A stretch of 64,000 nucleotides of DNA. It comes from Bradyrhizobium sp. Tv2a-2 (GTDB lineage: Bacteria; Pseudomonadota; Alphaproteobacteria; Rhizobiales; Xanthobacteraceae). Of the stretch, positions 8,161-15,970 are shown in pieces. Both the position numbers and the translations under genes were made by a program. A model generated the notes under the pieces. It saw only the letters and a program-made list of their open reading frames with translations, was not told the origin of the DNA and ran no database searches. Position 1 is the first letter of the stretch. Each line of letters starts with the position of its first letter. The stretch spans positions 2,046 to 66,045 of the forward strand of contig NZ_AXAI01000029.1 in the NCBI RefSeq assembly GCF_000472425.1, written 5' to 3'.

Positions 8161-8610
8161 TTAGGCGATAGAGCCGGAGTTCAGCTGACCGCCGAGCAGG
8201 TTGGTGACACTGGTGTTACTGCCGACAGCCACACCAACCTGCAAGGCAATATTCTCCTCTATGACGATATTGCCGGAATTGACGATATTGCCGAAATTGA
8301 AATTGCCGATATTGCCGAAGTCGAAGTTCCCTAGATTTCCCAGATTCCCTCCCCCAGCAGCGTTTTGGGCCACGCCAACCTGCAAGGTAATATTCTCCTC
8401 TATGACAATATTGCCGGAATTGACGATATTGCCGAAATTGAAATCGCCGATATGGCCGAAGTCGAAGTGCCCCTGATTCCCGTGATGCCAATGATGATGC
8501 CCGTGAGGCGTGAAGTCGTGTCCGAGAGCCGGATGCGGTAGTTCCCCACGTCCGTGACCGCCACACACGGCGTCGAGTTCCGTATCGATCAGTTCACGCA
8601 TTTCACTCAT
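8161..8610 (-). CDS. Double-glycine leader peptide with Asn/Gly/Phe-rich repeats
   Basis: A 149-residue protein. Its first 18 residues, MSEMRELIDTELDAVCGG, resemble double-glycine leaders (ELxxVxGG) of class II bacteriocins and related exported peptides. After the leader comes a His-rich stretch (PHGHHHWHHG) and then two 47-residue repeats built from FDFGNIG, FNFGNIVNSGNIVIEEN and LQVGV. The alternating hydrophobic/Asn-Gly pattern would suit a beta-solenoid or amyloid-like fold. The start at 8610 has GAGG upstream and aligns with the start of the sister gene at 7481. No C39 peptidase-transporter is present in this window, so export is inferred. Confidence 0.7.
   Translation of the reverse strand: MSEMRELIDTELDAVCGGHGRGELPHPALGHDFTPHGHHHWHHGNQGHFDFGHIGDFNFGNIVNSGNIVIEENITLQVGVAQNAAGGGNLGNLGNFDFGNIGNFNFGNIVNSGNIVIEENIALQVGVAVGSNTSVTNLLGGQLNSGSIA
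8231..8472. repeat. Two 101-bp direct repeats (period 141 bp) in the repeat-peptide gene
   Basis: 8231-8331 and 8372-8472 are nearly identical and 141 bases (47 codons) apart, so they encode the two protein repeats in frame. Low divergence points to recent duplication or gene conversion. Confidence 0.9.
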
Positions 8611-8760
8611 GACTTCGATCCTCGGGGGTTGCATGTGGACAACATCTGGCTCAAACCAAGCCGCCGTCTCACTGTGTTTGATACCGGAGGCTGGTCTTTC
8701 TATCTGTGACAGAAATCACGGACGCCCCACAGTGGCAGTTAGCTTTGGCTTTGGCTTGGG
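8608..8760 (-). repeat. Upstream repeat, copy C
   Basis: The most complete copy next to an apparently intact leader-peptide gene (start 8610). It matches copy A over about 145 bases and copy B over about 125, including the segment TTGCATGTG close to the start, TACCGGA in the middle and the GTGA-N6-TCAC box. The remaining bases to 9014 show no gene. Confidence 0.8.
8706..8719 (-). promoter_or_regulatory. CRP/FNR-like box C
   Basis: GTGA-CAGAAA-TCAC, 96 bases upstream of the ATG at 8610, preceded by T on the outer side as in the CRP consensus. Confidence 0.5.
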
Positions 8761-9014
8761 CAGAGCTGAAGCCGCGCATGTAGCTGCCACTTCGGTTTGG
8801 ACAGACCTCCCTACGAAACGAGGTGATTTCGAAACCCGAAATAGCTCGCCGGCCGCGGCGAGCTAGACGACCGAGGACTGGCGCGATCGCGCCGGCGCGC
8901 CCAGTGGACGCCGATGGAAATCGGAAGCCTTTTGGGGAGTGTGGTGGAGCTCGCGCTCGACAGTGGGCCGTCTTGCACGGCGTCGCCCCCCGCGATCCGA
9001 TGGTCGCGAGAGCG

Positions 9015-9213
9015 CTATTTGATCGTCGCGTGCACAGTGATTACCGACGTGCCAGAAGTCGTCAGCGGCGAGCAGATCCACGAGCGTAAGTTGCCGACCT
9101 GCAGCGACAGTGCTTCCCCACCCACAACCGCCTGAAGTGCAGTATCACTCAGCTCTGTTTCCTCGTTCAGTTCGGCGATGCTTTGCGTTCTTGATCGTGT
9201 CAGGGTTAGTCAT
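9015..9213 (-). pseudogene. Frameshifted double-glycine leader peptide
   Basis: The ATG at 9213 has GGAG eight bases upstream and begins MTNPDTIKNAK, but this frame soon hits a stop. The neighbouring frame continues as SIAELNEETELSDTALQAVVGG, a classic double-glycine leader, then a core of 33 residues containing one Cys, ending with TAG at 9015. A single one-base shift near 9180 would join the two. Either the gene is recently broken or the sequence has an indel error. It lies 17 bases downstream of the 24-residue membrane peptide gene, on the same strand. Confidence 0.55.
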
Positions 9214-9230
9214 TGGTGTGCTCCATCTGT

Positions 9231-9305
9231 TTATATGGTGATTACAAACATCACGAAGCACACCGCTACCATAGCAAACGTGGCGAGGCACAGGACATCT
9301 TTCAT
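9231..9305 (-). CDS. 24-residue single-membrane-span peptide
   Basis: From the ATG at 9305, with GGAG at ideal spacing, a 24-residue peptide runs MKDVLCLATF... to ...FVITI and then TAA. Almost the whole chain after residue 4 is hydrophobic, with two cysteines. It is followed 17 bases later by the leader-peptide gene and preceded at 82 bases by a GTGA-N6-TCAC box, so it is probably the first gene of that small transcript. Its size makes the call tentative; function unknown. Confidence 0.45.
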   Translation of the reverse strand: MKDVLCLATFAMVAVCFVMFVITI

Positions 9306-9386
9306 ATCAGCTCCAATGCATTTTCCGCTTGGTTGAAAAGTGGTGAGCGGGCCGGGTGATAATGCATTATCGGCACGGTCAACTCT

Positions 9387-9400
9387 GTGACTTACGTCAC
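9387..9400 (-). promoter_or_regulatory. CRP/FNR-like box D
   Basis: GTGA-CTTACG-TCAC preceded by CT, 82 bases upstream of the minus-strand ATG at 9305 and 174 before that at 9213. This region is otherwise not part of the A/B/C repeat, so the box occurs independently of that repeat. Confidence 0.5.
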
Positions 9401-9410
9401 CGGGCGCAGG

Positions 9411-9556
9411 GGCTACACCTCGACGACCGCTACCCCAACGCGTTCTACCCAAGCCAGCGCAGCCGCAGCGGCACTGACCACTGCCGCGCTCGTCATTCCG
9501 GCCAAGACGCAAATAGACATGCGGACCGGGTTGGCACTCCCAAGCTAAGCTGGCTG
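9411..9556 (+). pseudogene. Rearranged remnant of a small exported-protein gene (copy of 33409-33657)
   Basis: Bases 9437-9532 closely match 33437-33526 and encode the same signal-peptide tail (ALTTAALVIPAK.QIDMRTG), here soon ending in TAA. Bases 9411-9446 match the next part of that gene (LHLDDR..P.AF) but lie before, not after, the signal-peptide part. 9526-9556 resembles sequence just past that gene's end. It is therefore a shuffled, non-functional copy. Confidence 0.65.
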
Positions 9557-9650
9557 GCTGCTTCATCCCTACCCGCTGCACTAATGCCGTCCCGCCGCCG
9601 AGCGTCTTACCAATATGCCCGTGCCGCCCCTTAGGCGCGCGGGATGCGCT

Positions 9651-9775
9651 TTACAGTAAGCCTGCTCCCGCATGATCCTTGAACAGTTCGGCATCGCGAA
9701 CGTAGCCCCCGCAGGGTATCCACGGATTTGTGAGGGGAGGTATCCACCACCTCGAGAATTGATGCGCCCTTCCGC
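9651..9775 (-). pseudogene. C-terminal fragment of a tyrosine integrase (copy 1)
   Basis: Read leftwards, the end encodes YVRDAELFKDHAGAGLL and a stop, with HKSVDTLRG just before it in another frame because of an extra G in a run of five. It matches the fragment at 36342-36465 over about 115 bases. In tyrosine recombinases this is the segment with the catalytic Tyr (GYVRDAE). Everything upstream is missing. Confidence 0.75.
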
Positions 9776-9879
9776 CGGACGCTCCTACAGCCCCGACCAG
9801 CGTCTCTCCTGACAGGCCGGCGCTGCTCTTTGAGCCACTTCGCCAGCCCGACCCCGCCGCATCAACCGCGGGCAAAGTC

Positions 9880-10083
9880 TCAATGGGCCAGCGAGACCGC
9901 TTGCGTCACCATGAGGCCCGCGCCCAGGATGAAGATTAGACCGGCAAAGAGCTCGAGGGCTGACGTCCCAGGGCGGCCCACTGCTAACAGCGCAAGGATG
10001 GTGGCAATGCCGAACCGAATGCCCTGAGGCGTGAGGTTTTCCCAGCCGATAACATCCCACCCGACAATCGAAAGAAGACTCAT
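9880..10083 (-). CDS. Small membrane protein of unknown function
   Basis: A 67-residue protein with a strong AGGAGG site before the ATG at 10083. It begins MSLLSIVGWDVIGWENLTPQ and contains two hydrophobic segments (about 23-35 and 45-62) separated by a short polar part, suggesting a two-span inner-membrane protein. No known motif. It has no upstream GTGA-N6-TCAC box in the first 300 bases, unlike its neighbours. Confidence 0.6.
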   Translation of the reverse strand: MSLLSIVGWDVIGWENLTPQGIRFGIATILALLAVGRPGTSALELFAGLIFILGAGLMVTQAVSLAH

Positions 10084-10398
10084 TTCCTGCCTCCTGTAAT
10101 TGAAACCTTTTGTTACCCGGATTTCCGCGCGCGCGAGGCGGGTGACGGCGCCGAGGGCGCGCGTCGAGCGGAGGCGCGGCCGGCGAGGCGGACGGCGATG
10201 AGGCCGTCAAAGGGGGCAGTGTCCTTGCCGCCACATGTCGGCGATTTGTCCGGAATCGGCTGAGTAAAAAATCCAACACTTTTTTAGAACTAAAGAGGCT
10301 CTCCGACCTCGGAATCACCAGGGATCAGTCCTTGCGCTGGCAGAAGTTGGCGGCGTGGAGAGATGGCCGATACCTTGCAACGCGCGACGGCCCACATC
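10084..10398. other. Gap with a very GC-rich stretch
   Basis: Bases 10125-10205 are almost pure G/C with repeated GGCG and GCGCG runs, followed by an A/T-rich part at 10260-10300. I see no gene, and no clear terminator. Confidence 0.4.
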
Positions 10399-10635
10399 TC
10401 AAGCAAGGTCTTCCTCGGGGGCTAGGTATGGGATCATCTCGCAAGGCGCCGTGTCAGGCAGATGGTTTCCGTTGAAAATCTGCATCGCCATTTGCTCAAG
10501 CGTCTCGGGCCTCTGCCCCCGATGTTTGCGGAAGTCTATTATCTGCGCCGCCGCTTGCTCCAGCGTCTCGGGCTTCTGCTTCCGATTCTCACGGAAGTCT
10601 ACGCCAAACGCGATGTTGTCGATCCAATGGACCAT
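10399..10635 (-). CDS. Small protein with two 21-residue repeats
   Basis: About 78 residues starting MVHWIDNIAFGV. The middle is two copies of a unit, DFRENRKQKPETLEQAAAQII and DFRKHRGQRPETLEQMAMQIF. The ribosome-binding site is weak, and the opposite strand is also open because of the repeat. In favour of this reading is a GTGA-N6-TCAC box 86 bases upstream of the start, the same arrangement as at the leader-peptide genes. Function unknown; it lacks a double-glycine leader. Confidence 0.45.
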   Translation of the reverse strand: MVHWIDNIAFGVDFRENRKQKPETLEQAAAQIIDFRKHRGQRPETLEQMAMQIFNGNHLPDTAPCEMIPYLAPEEDLA

Positions 10636-10720
10636 CACAGCACCAATTAGCCTTCGTTTTCAAGTGCGGCGGACCATTCCGCCGACGCTGGGAATTTCAC
10701 CCAAGCTCTGCGCCGGCGCC

Positions 10721-10734
10721 GTGACAAGCATCAC
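10721..10734 (-). promoter_or_regulatory. CRP/FNR-like box E
   Basis: GTGA-CAAGCA-TCAC, 86 bases upstream of the minus-strand ATG at 10635. It is also 153 bases before the plus-strand gene at 10887, so it could serve either direction. Confidence 0.45.
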
Positions 10735-10886
10735 GGATTGCGCCGTTACGCCTCGGCAGCGCTGCGGACAAGGACGAACGCAACGCGCATCACGAAAATA
10801 AGAGGTGTGTATGTGTGGCAGGTCACAGACGACGTCGCGCATTAGTCAAACAATCGTCGCGCACCTTTTTCATTGGAGGAATTACG

Positions 10887-11108
10887 ATGCGCGCTCTTTT
10901 GGCTTTAGGCTTGTCGATCACCTTGTGTGCGTCGGCCAGTGCAGCAACAGTGCACCACACGCACCATGCTGTTTTCATTCCTTCCGGCGTGGCTAATAGC
11001 TTTGCTGCCGTTCCGGGGGGCAACCCGACGATCTACTACACGCCCCCTGCCTACGATGATCCGTCTAAGGTTGGCGGCACCCCGAAACAGAGCTTAAACG
11101 GGCACTGA
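10887..11108 (+). CDS. Small secreted protein
   Basis: A 73-residue protein from the ATG at 10887, with GGAGGA at ideal spacing; the longer open frame upstream lacks such a site. A signal peptide (MRALLALGLSITLCASASA) is followed by a short mature chain with HHTHH, prolines and glycines. Exported and perhaps metal-binding; no family recognised. Confidence 0.65.
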   Translation: MRALLALGLSITLCASASAATVHHTHHAVFIPSGVANSFAAVPGGNPTIYYTPPAYDDPSKVGGTPKQSLNGH

Positions 11109-11472
11109 GGCCATGATCTGAGGCCGCGACGTTGACGCCCGCGCGATAGATCAGCCTGCGGGGGCGTCCTGGCGCACTCGGAGGCGGGAGGGCAGTCCGC
11201 AGCGCTGTGGCTGGGCAGCGTTGCGGCCGCCCTCTTCGAACAGATAGACCTCCACAGCCCGGGGGGCCGGCTCCGTCGAACCCGGGGTCACGACAGACCC
11301 GACGGGGCGCGGGCGAAGATAATCAGATTGCTAGCGAACAACACTATCACCAAAGATATACTAGCGCCGCGACAGTCATCATTGATCATGCGAGCGCCGT
11401 ATTAGCGCCCGAGCGCACCCTCATTGCAGCCGCGGACGACAGCAACGTTTAGCTCATCGATGGGAGGGCACG

Positions 11473-11592
11473 ATGCTCGGAAGGTTCTTTGCCCTGACAG
11501 TGGTGATCATTCTGCTCGTAACAGGCTCTGCTGCTTTCGTTGCGAACCATCCCCGCGCGCTGACGGCCTGTGCTGCGCGGATTTGCGACTAG
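11473..11592 (+). CDS. 39-residue membrane-anchored peptide
   Basis: The ATG at 11473 is preceded by GGGAGG. The peptide begins MLGRFFALTVVIILLV, one hydrophobic span, then a short tail containing two cysteines (ALTACAARICD). The good ribosome-binding site and hydrophobic start support a real small gene or a small lipid-anchored or exported peptide. Function unknown. Confidence 0.45.
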   Translation: MLGRFFALTVVIILLVTGSAAFVANHPRALTACAARICD

Positions 11593-12016
11593 GACGGTCA
11601 CAGGAAATCGTAAACTGGCGGGCAGCTGAGGAGCACCGCCTGTCAACCTGTTGTGTTAGCGCTACACTTACTCGGCAGCCAACCGCGATATCATCGAGAT
11701 GTCGACCGCGTAACTCTTGGCGATTTCGGGGATCGAATGTTGTGGAATTTCGCATACCCGGCCACCACGGCGGCGGCTGAGGGCACGCTCATCACTTTTC
11801 CGGGAGTGTTCGCGCCACGCGGCCCGTGGTCGTGAGTATGGGCTTGCAAACCGCCATCTGGCCCTGTTTCGTTATTCAGCATTGATCCCTGTGTTCCTCG
11901 GATATGCGCTGCTTAAGCACTGGGAATACCATGAGGCCGGACGAGCGCGATTTTGGTAACTCTGAGGCACCAGAATCGAGAACCCGCCAGCACGACCGAC
12001 ACCGCGGAAAAACGTG
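11593..12016. other. Gap before the sugar cluster
   Basis: Several short overlapping frames without ribosome-binding sites. It must contain the promoter of the debranching-type gene, but I cannot place it with confidence. Confidence 0.4.
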
Positions 12017-14164
12017 ATGCCCTTCAAGGTCCAGGTTGGTCCGCATCAGGTTTCAATCCATCACGGCCAGACAGTCCTGGTGGCCGAACCAGATGGGCAA
12101 ATTCACTGGCCCAGCGAGAAGGGGCTCTATTTCTTTGACACGCGAGTTATCAGCAGTTGGGCCATCTACGCGAACGGCGAGCATTGGGAGCTCCTGAACG
12201 GAGGTGCGATAACGCCCTTCGCCTCACGAATCTATCTTACGAATCAGGCGATTCCGACAGCCGACGGGATCATCGCACCACGCACTCTTGGTCTTGTAGT
12301 CAGCAGGCTAATCAGCGAGGGAATGCACGAGGACCTCGACATTACCAACAACAGTATGCGCAGGGTGGACTTTCAGTTTGAATTGGCATTGCGCTGCGAC
12401 TTCGCGGATATATTCGAAGTAAAGTCGAACAATATCGTGCGTCGTGGGCATATCGAGACGACGTGGTCACAGACGAGGCAGCAGCTGCGGACCAGTTATC
12501 GCAATGGCGATTTCGTTCGCGCGGTGATGGTCGCTCCGTCACATCATCGGCCCAAAGCAACCTATTCCAATGGCCGGCTCAACTTCCAGATCGTCCTGAA
12601 TCCCGGCGAAGCCTGGCACTGCTGCTTGCTCTACACCCTGGAGGACGGCGAACGAACCCATCGACCGCCCTATGAATGCGGCGACCAACATCACACGAAG
12701 CACGCTGACACCTTGTCGGACTGGCTTCGGACGGTTTTGAAAATTCGTTGCAGCAACGAGGAATTCTACCGTCTTTATCGTCAGGCGCTTGAAGACATGG
12801 CGGCACTCCGGTTGCCGATCTTTGGCACGGATCACAAGGTGTTTCTACCGGCCGCCGGCTTGCCCTGGTTTGTCGCTCCGTTCGGTCGGGACAGTTTGAT
12901 CGTTTCGCTGCAGAATCTTCTGATCTATCCCGACTTTGCCCGTGGCAGCCTCGACATCCTGGGTTCGCTGCAAGCGAAGACCGAGGACGGCTACCGTGAC
13001 GCGGAGCCGGGCAAGATCCCACACGAGATCCGCTACGGAGAGCTCGCGTACCTCAAGCTGATCCCGCATACGCCCTATTACGGCACAGCCGACGCGACGC
13101 CCCTTTACCTCATCACGTTGCACGCCGCGTGGCGGGCAACCGGCGACAAGACCCTGCTAGAGCGGCATCTTGAGACCGCCGAGAATTGCCTGTCCTGGAT
13201 CGACCACTATGGTGACCGCGATGGCGACGGATTTCAGGAGTATCAGACCAAGTCCCCCGTGGGCTACGAGAACATGGGTTGGAAGGACTCTGGCGACAGC
13301 GTCGTCTACCCGGACGGATCGCTCGTAAAAGGGCCAAAAGCGCTGTGCGAATTGCAGGGCTATGTCTATGACGCTTGGCGGCGCATGGCCGAGATATTCG
13401 ATCAGCTCGGCAAGCCCGATCGTGCCGAAGAGCTGCGACGAAAGGCCGAAGCGCTGTTCAAACGATTCAATGACGCTTTCTGGGACGAGGAATCGGGCTT
13501 CTACGCCTTTGCGCTGGACGGCGAAAAGAAGAAGGTGCTCACGGTCGCGTCCAATCCGGGTCACTGCTTGTGGTCCGGCATCGTACCGCCGGAGCGGGCA
13601 ACCAAAGTCGTGCAACGCCTGATGGCACCGGACATGTGGAGCGGCTGGGGCATCCGTACGCTTTCTGCCCTGCATCCCTCATTCAATCCATACAACTACC
13701 AGACCGGCTCGGTCTGGCCGCACGACAACGCCATGATTGCATTAGGGTTCAAGCGGTATGGCTTCGGAGCCGAGGCCGCGCGGATCGCGCGCGATATCAG
13801 TGAGGCGGGAAGTCACTTCCTGTCAAACCAGCTACCCGAACTCTACACAACGATCGAACGCAACGACGATAGCTTTCCCGTGCAATATCTCGGGGCAAAC
13901 GTCCCCCAGGCCTGGGCCGCTGGGTCAGTCTTCACGCTGATGCACGCGATCTTGGGGATCATGCCGGACGCGCCGCGTGGAAGATTGTATGTTGACCCGC
14001 AATTGCCGCAGTGGCTGCCAGACCTAACGCTGCTCGATCTTCATCTCGGCCGCCAAAGATTTGATATCCGCTTCTGGCGCGACGGCGACAAGACACAGTT
14101 TGAACTGCAAAAGGGCGACCCTGAAGCGGTCGTGAGGAGCAGCTTCGGAGCGCAATTCGCGTAA
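12017..14164 (+). CDS. Amylo-alpha-1,6-glucosidase (glycogen-debranching type)
   Basis: About 715 residues. The N-terminal 220 residues form the glycogen-debranching N-terminal domain (FFDTRVISSW, LTNQAIP). The C-terminal two thirds are the (alpha/alpha)6 amylo-1,6-glucosidase domain with FVAPFGRDSLI, GKIPHEIRYGE, GYENMGWKDSGDS, CLWSGIVP and NYQTGSVWPHDNA; acidic residues in these stretches are the expected catalytic ones. Start taken at ATG 12017; a GTG lies three bases before. It heads a block with sugar-phosphate enzymes, consistent with release of glucose from glycogen or trehalose-like polymers. Confidence 0.85.
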   Translation: MPFKVQVGPHQVSIHHGQTVLVAEPDGQIHWPSEKGLYFFDTRVISSWAIYANGEHWELLNGGAITPFASRIYLTNQAIPTADGIIAPRTLGLVVSRLISEGMHEDLDITNNSMRRVDFQFELALRCDFADIFEVKSNNIVRRGHIETTWSQTRQQLRTSYRNGDFVRAVMVAPSHHRPKATYSNGRLNFQIVLNPGEAWHCCLLYTLEDGERTHRPPYECGDQHHTKHADTLSDWLRTVLKIRCSNEEFYRLYRQALEDMAALRLPIFGTDHKVFLPAAGLPWFVAPFGRDSLIVSLQNLLIYPDFARGSLDILGSLQAKTEDGYRDAEPGKIPHEIRYGELAYLKLIPHTPYYGTADATPLYLITLHAAWRATGDKTLLERHLETAENCLSWIDHYGDRDGDGFQEYQTKSPVGYENMGWKDSGDSVVYPDGSLVKGPKALCELQGYVYDAWRRMAEIFDQLGKPDRAEELRRKAEALFKRFNDAFWDEESGFYAFALDGEKKKVLTVASNPGHCLWSGIVPPERATKVVQRLMAPDMWSGWGIRTLSALHPSFNPYNYQTGSVWPHDNAMIALGFKRYGFGAEAARIARDISEAGSHFLSNQLPELYTTIERNDDSFPVQYLGANVPQAWAAGSVFTLMHAILGIMPDAPRGRLYVDPQLPQWLPDLTLLDLHLGRQRFDIRFWRDGDKTQFELQKGDPEAVVRSSFGAQFA

Positions 14165-14189
14165 ATCGCGCAGATGGCAGGCTGGGACA

Positions 14190-15482
14190 ATGCTCGCAAC
14201 TTCCCTCAGCAGTCGAGACGCCGCACTGCCTGTTGAGAGCCTGAAGGCGCTCGACTGGTTGAATTTCTTCCTTGCCGCTCTGCTCATGGGCTTTGGTCCC
14301 TTTATTGCAGTCCATCTGGCGGAAAACGGATGGACACCTGCAAATATCGGAGCCGTCCTAACTATTAGTGGGCTGGCTGGTCTAACCACGCAGGTCCCGG
14401 CCGGTGAACTCATTGACATGATCTCATCGAAGCGCGCACTGGTCGGTGTTGCAGCGGCTGCCGCGGCGTTGGCTCTCACGATTTTTGCACTACGGTCTGA
14501 TTTCTCGTTCATAGTGGGAGCCGCAATCATACAAGGCGGTGTTGGCAGCGTCCTTGGTCCAAGCATCGCCGCTATCAGTCTGGGCCTGGTTGGGCACGAC
14601 GCGCTCGCCGAGCGGCTGGGTCGTAATCAACGTTTTGCATCCATCGGGGGCCTGTCGGCGGCCGCGATCATGGGCGCCATCGGGTATCTGCTGTCCACGC
14701 GAGCCATATTTCTGGTCGCCGCCGCATTGGCGATCCCTCTATTATGGGCACTTGTCCGGATACACGGCGCCGATATTCACTTTGGCCGGTCCTGTGGCGC
14801 TCCCGACCATCATGAGACGAAGCCCAATAGGGCCAGCCGTCAGTCTCTCCTAAAAGACGACCGCTTTCTTGCCTTTGTGGCTTGCCTCTTTCTCTTTCAA
14901 CTCGCGAACGCTTCTATCCTTCCGCAAGTCAGTGAACCCCTGGCCCATTCTGAAGGACATTTGTCCTCGCTGGCGGTGTCCGCACTGATCGTGGTCCCCC
15001 AGATCGTTGTCGCACTGTTAGCGCCTTGGGCGGGCCGCACCGCCGCGACCTGGGGACGTCGACCACTCCTGTTGCTTGGACTTGCAGCGGTGCCGATACG
15101 CTCCGGGTTGTTTGCTTTGACGACTGACCCGACCTTGCTTGTCATCATTCAGACGCTGGATGGCTTCAGCGGCGCGACGCTGGGTGTGCTGACCGCGCTC
15201 ATTGTTGCGGATCTCACGAACGGGACCGGCCGGTTTAACCTGGTTCAAGGGCTCGTCGGCACGTTTTCCGGGATCGGCGCTTCGCTCAGCGCGTTGATAG
15301 CGGGGGCTGTTACGCAGCGTTTCGGCTATGCTGCTGGCTTGTTGAGCGTGACAGTCGTGGGTCTCATGGCAGTCGTCGTCGTCTGGGAATTCATGCCGGA
15401 GACCAAACCACCCGCTCCTTCTCGGTCACTTGGTGTCCCGGCCTCTGATCAAGAGCAGCTTCAGTCGGCTCAAGGACTTTGA
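14190..15482 (+). CDS. MFS permease
   Basis: A 430-residue major facilitator protein with about 12 hydrophobic spans and a polar central loop near residue 200. It starts 25 bases after the debranching gene. It is clearly paralogous to the MFS protein at 60273-61589 (shared PAG.L.D, IAAISLG.VGH, GRN, DLT/M.NTGRFN..QG). Substrate unknown; the context suggests a sugar or sugar-derived compound, but the paralogue sits in a different context. Confidence 0.8.
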   Translation: MLATSLSSRDAALPVESLKALDWLNFFLAALLMGFGPFIAVHLAENGWTPANIGAVLTISGLAGLTTQVPAGELIDMISSKRALVGVAAAAAALALTIFALRSDFSFIVGAAIIQGGVGSVLGPSIAAISLGLVGHDALAERLGRNQRFASIGGLSAAAIMGAIGYLLSTRAIFLVAAALAIPLLWALVRIHGADIHFGRSCGAPDHHETKPNRASRQSLLKDDRFLAFVACLFLFQLANASILPQVSEPLAHSEGHLSSLAVSALIVVPQIVVALLAPWAGRTAATWGRRPLLLLGLAAVPIRSGLFALTTDPTLLVIIQTLDGFSGATLGVLTALIVADLTNGTGRFNLVQGLVGTFSGIGASLSALIAGAVTQRFGYAAGLLSVTVVGLMAVVVVWEFMPETKPPAPSRSLGVPASDQEQLQSAQGL

Positions 15483-15566
15483 GTTGTTCCCGCTACACAG
15501 GATCACATGACCCGGCTGTGCCGTGCGTCCTCAGCCCGACTTCGCAAGGACTGGCGCCGGCGGTCC

Positions 15567-15800
15567 TCAGGCTCTTGTAATACTATTCCGCAAAGGTTCG
15601 TCATAGTGGAGGCCCAGAGCCGTACGAACCATCGCGAGATGAGAAAACGCCTGAGGAAAGTTACCAACCTGCGACCCGGCCTTGGTGTCATATTCTTCGC
15701 TGAGAAGACCGAGATCGTTACGCAGTGCAAGCAGACGGTCAAGCAGGGCGTTTGCTTCCGCAACGCCGCGGCCACCAGCGAATGGGTCAGTGCTTCAGAC
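15567..15800 (-). pseudogene. C-terminal remnant of a GH15 (glucoamylase/trehalase-like) enzyme
   Basis: Read leftwards, about 75 codons run as DPFAGGRGVAEANALLDRLL, then LGLLSEEYD, QVGNFPQAFSHLAMV and finally RNSITRA before TGA at 15569-15567. These are hallmarks of the end of GH15-type proteins (SEEYDP..G...GNFPQAFSH). A stop codon lies in frame just upstream and no further GH15 sequence is seen, so only the last tenth survives. It sits in the sugar cluster on the opposite strand. Confidence 0.7.
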
Positions 15801-15970
15801 GTATATCTTCCTCACGTGACGAAAAGTTACTTGCTAAGGCGCCGATCGTTGCTTCATCAAAGAAGCCGAGCTAGCGGTGGGGCGCGGCGTCGCCGGTAGA
15901 GACGCCTTGAGCACCAAGTGTTCCGGCCCGACCGCACACGCCGGGAGGACGAAGCCGAAGGGGCGAGACC

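Noticed and set aside
8231..8472. CRISPR-like spacing of two repeats
   Set aside because: Only two copies, in frame inside a coding region, with a period of 141 bases; not a CRISPR array.
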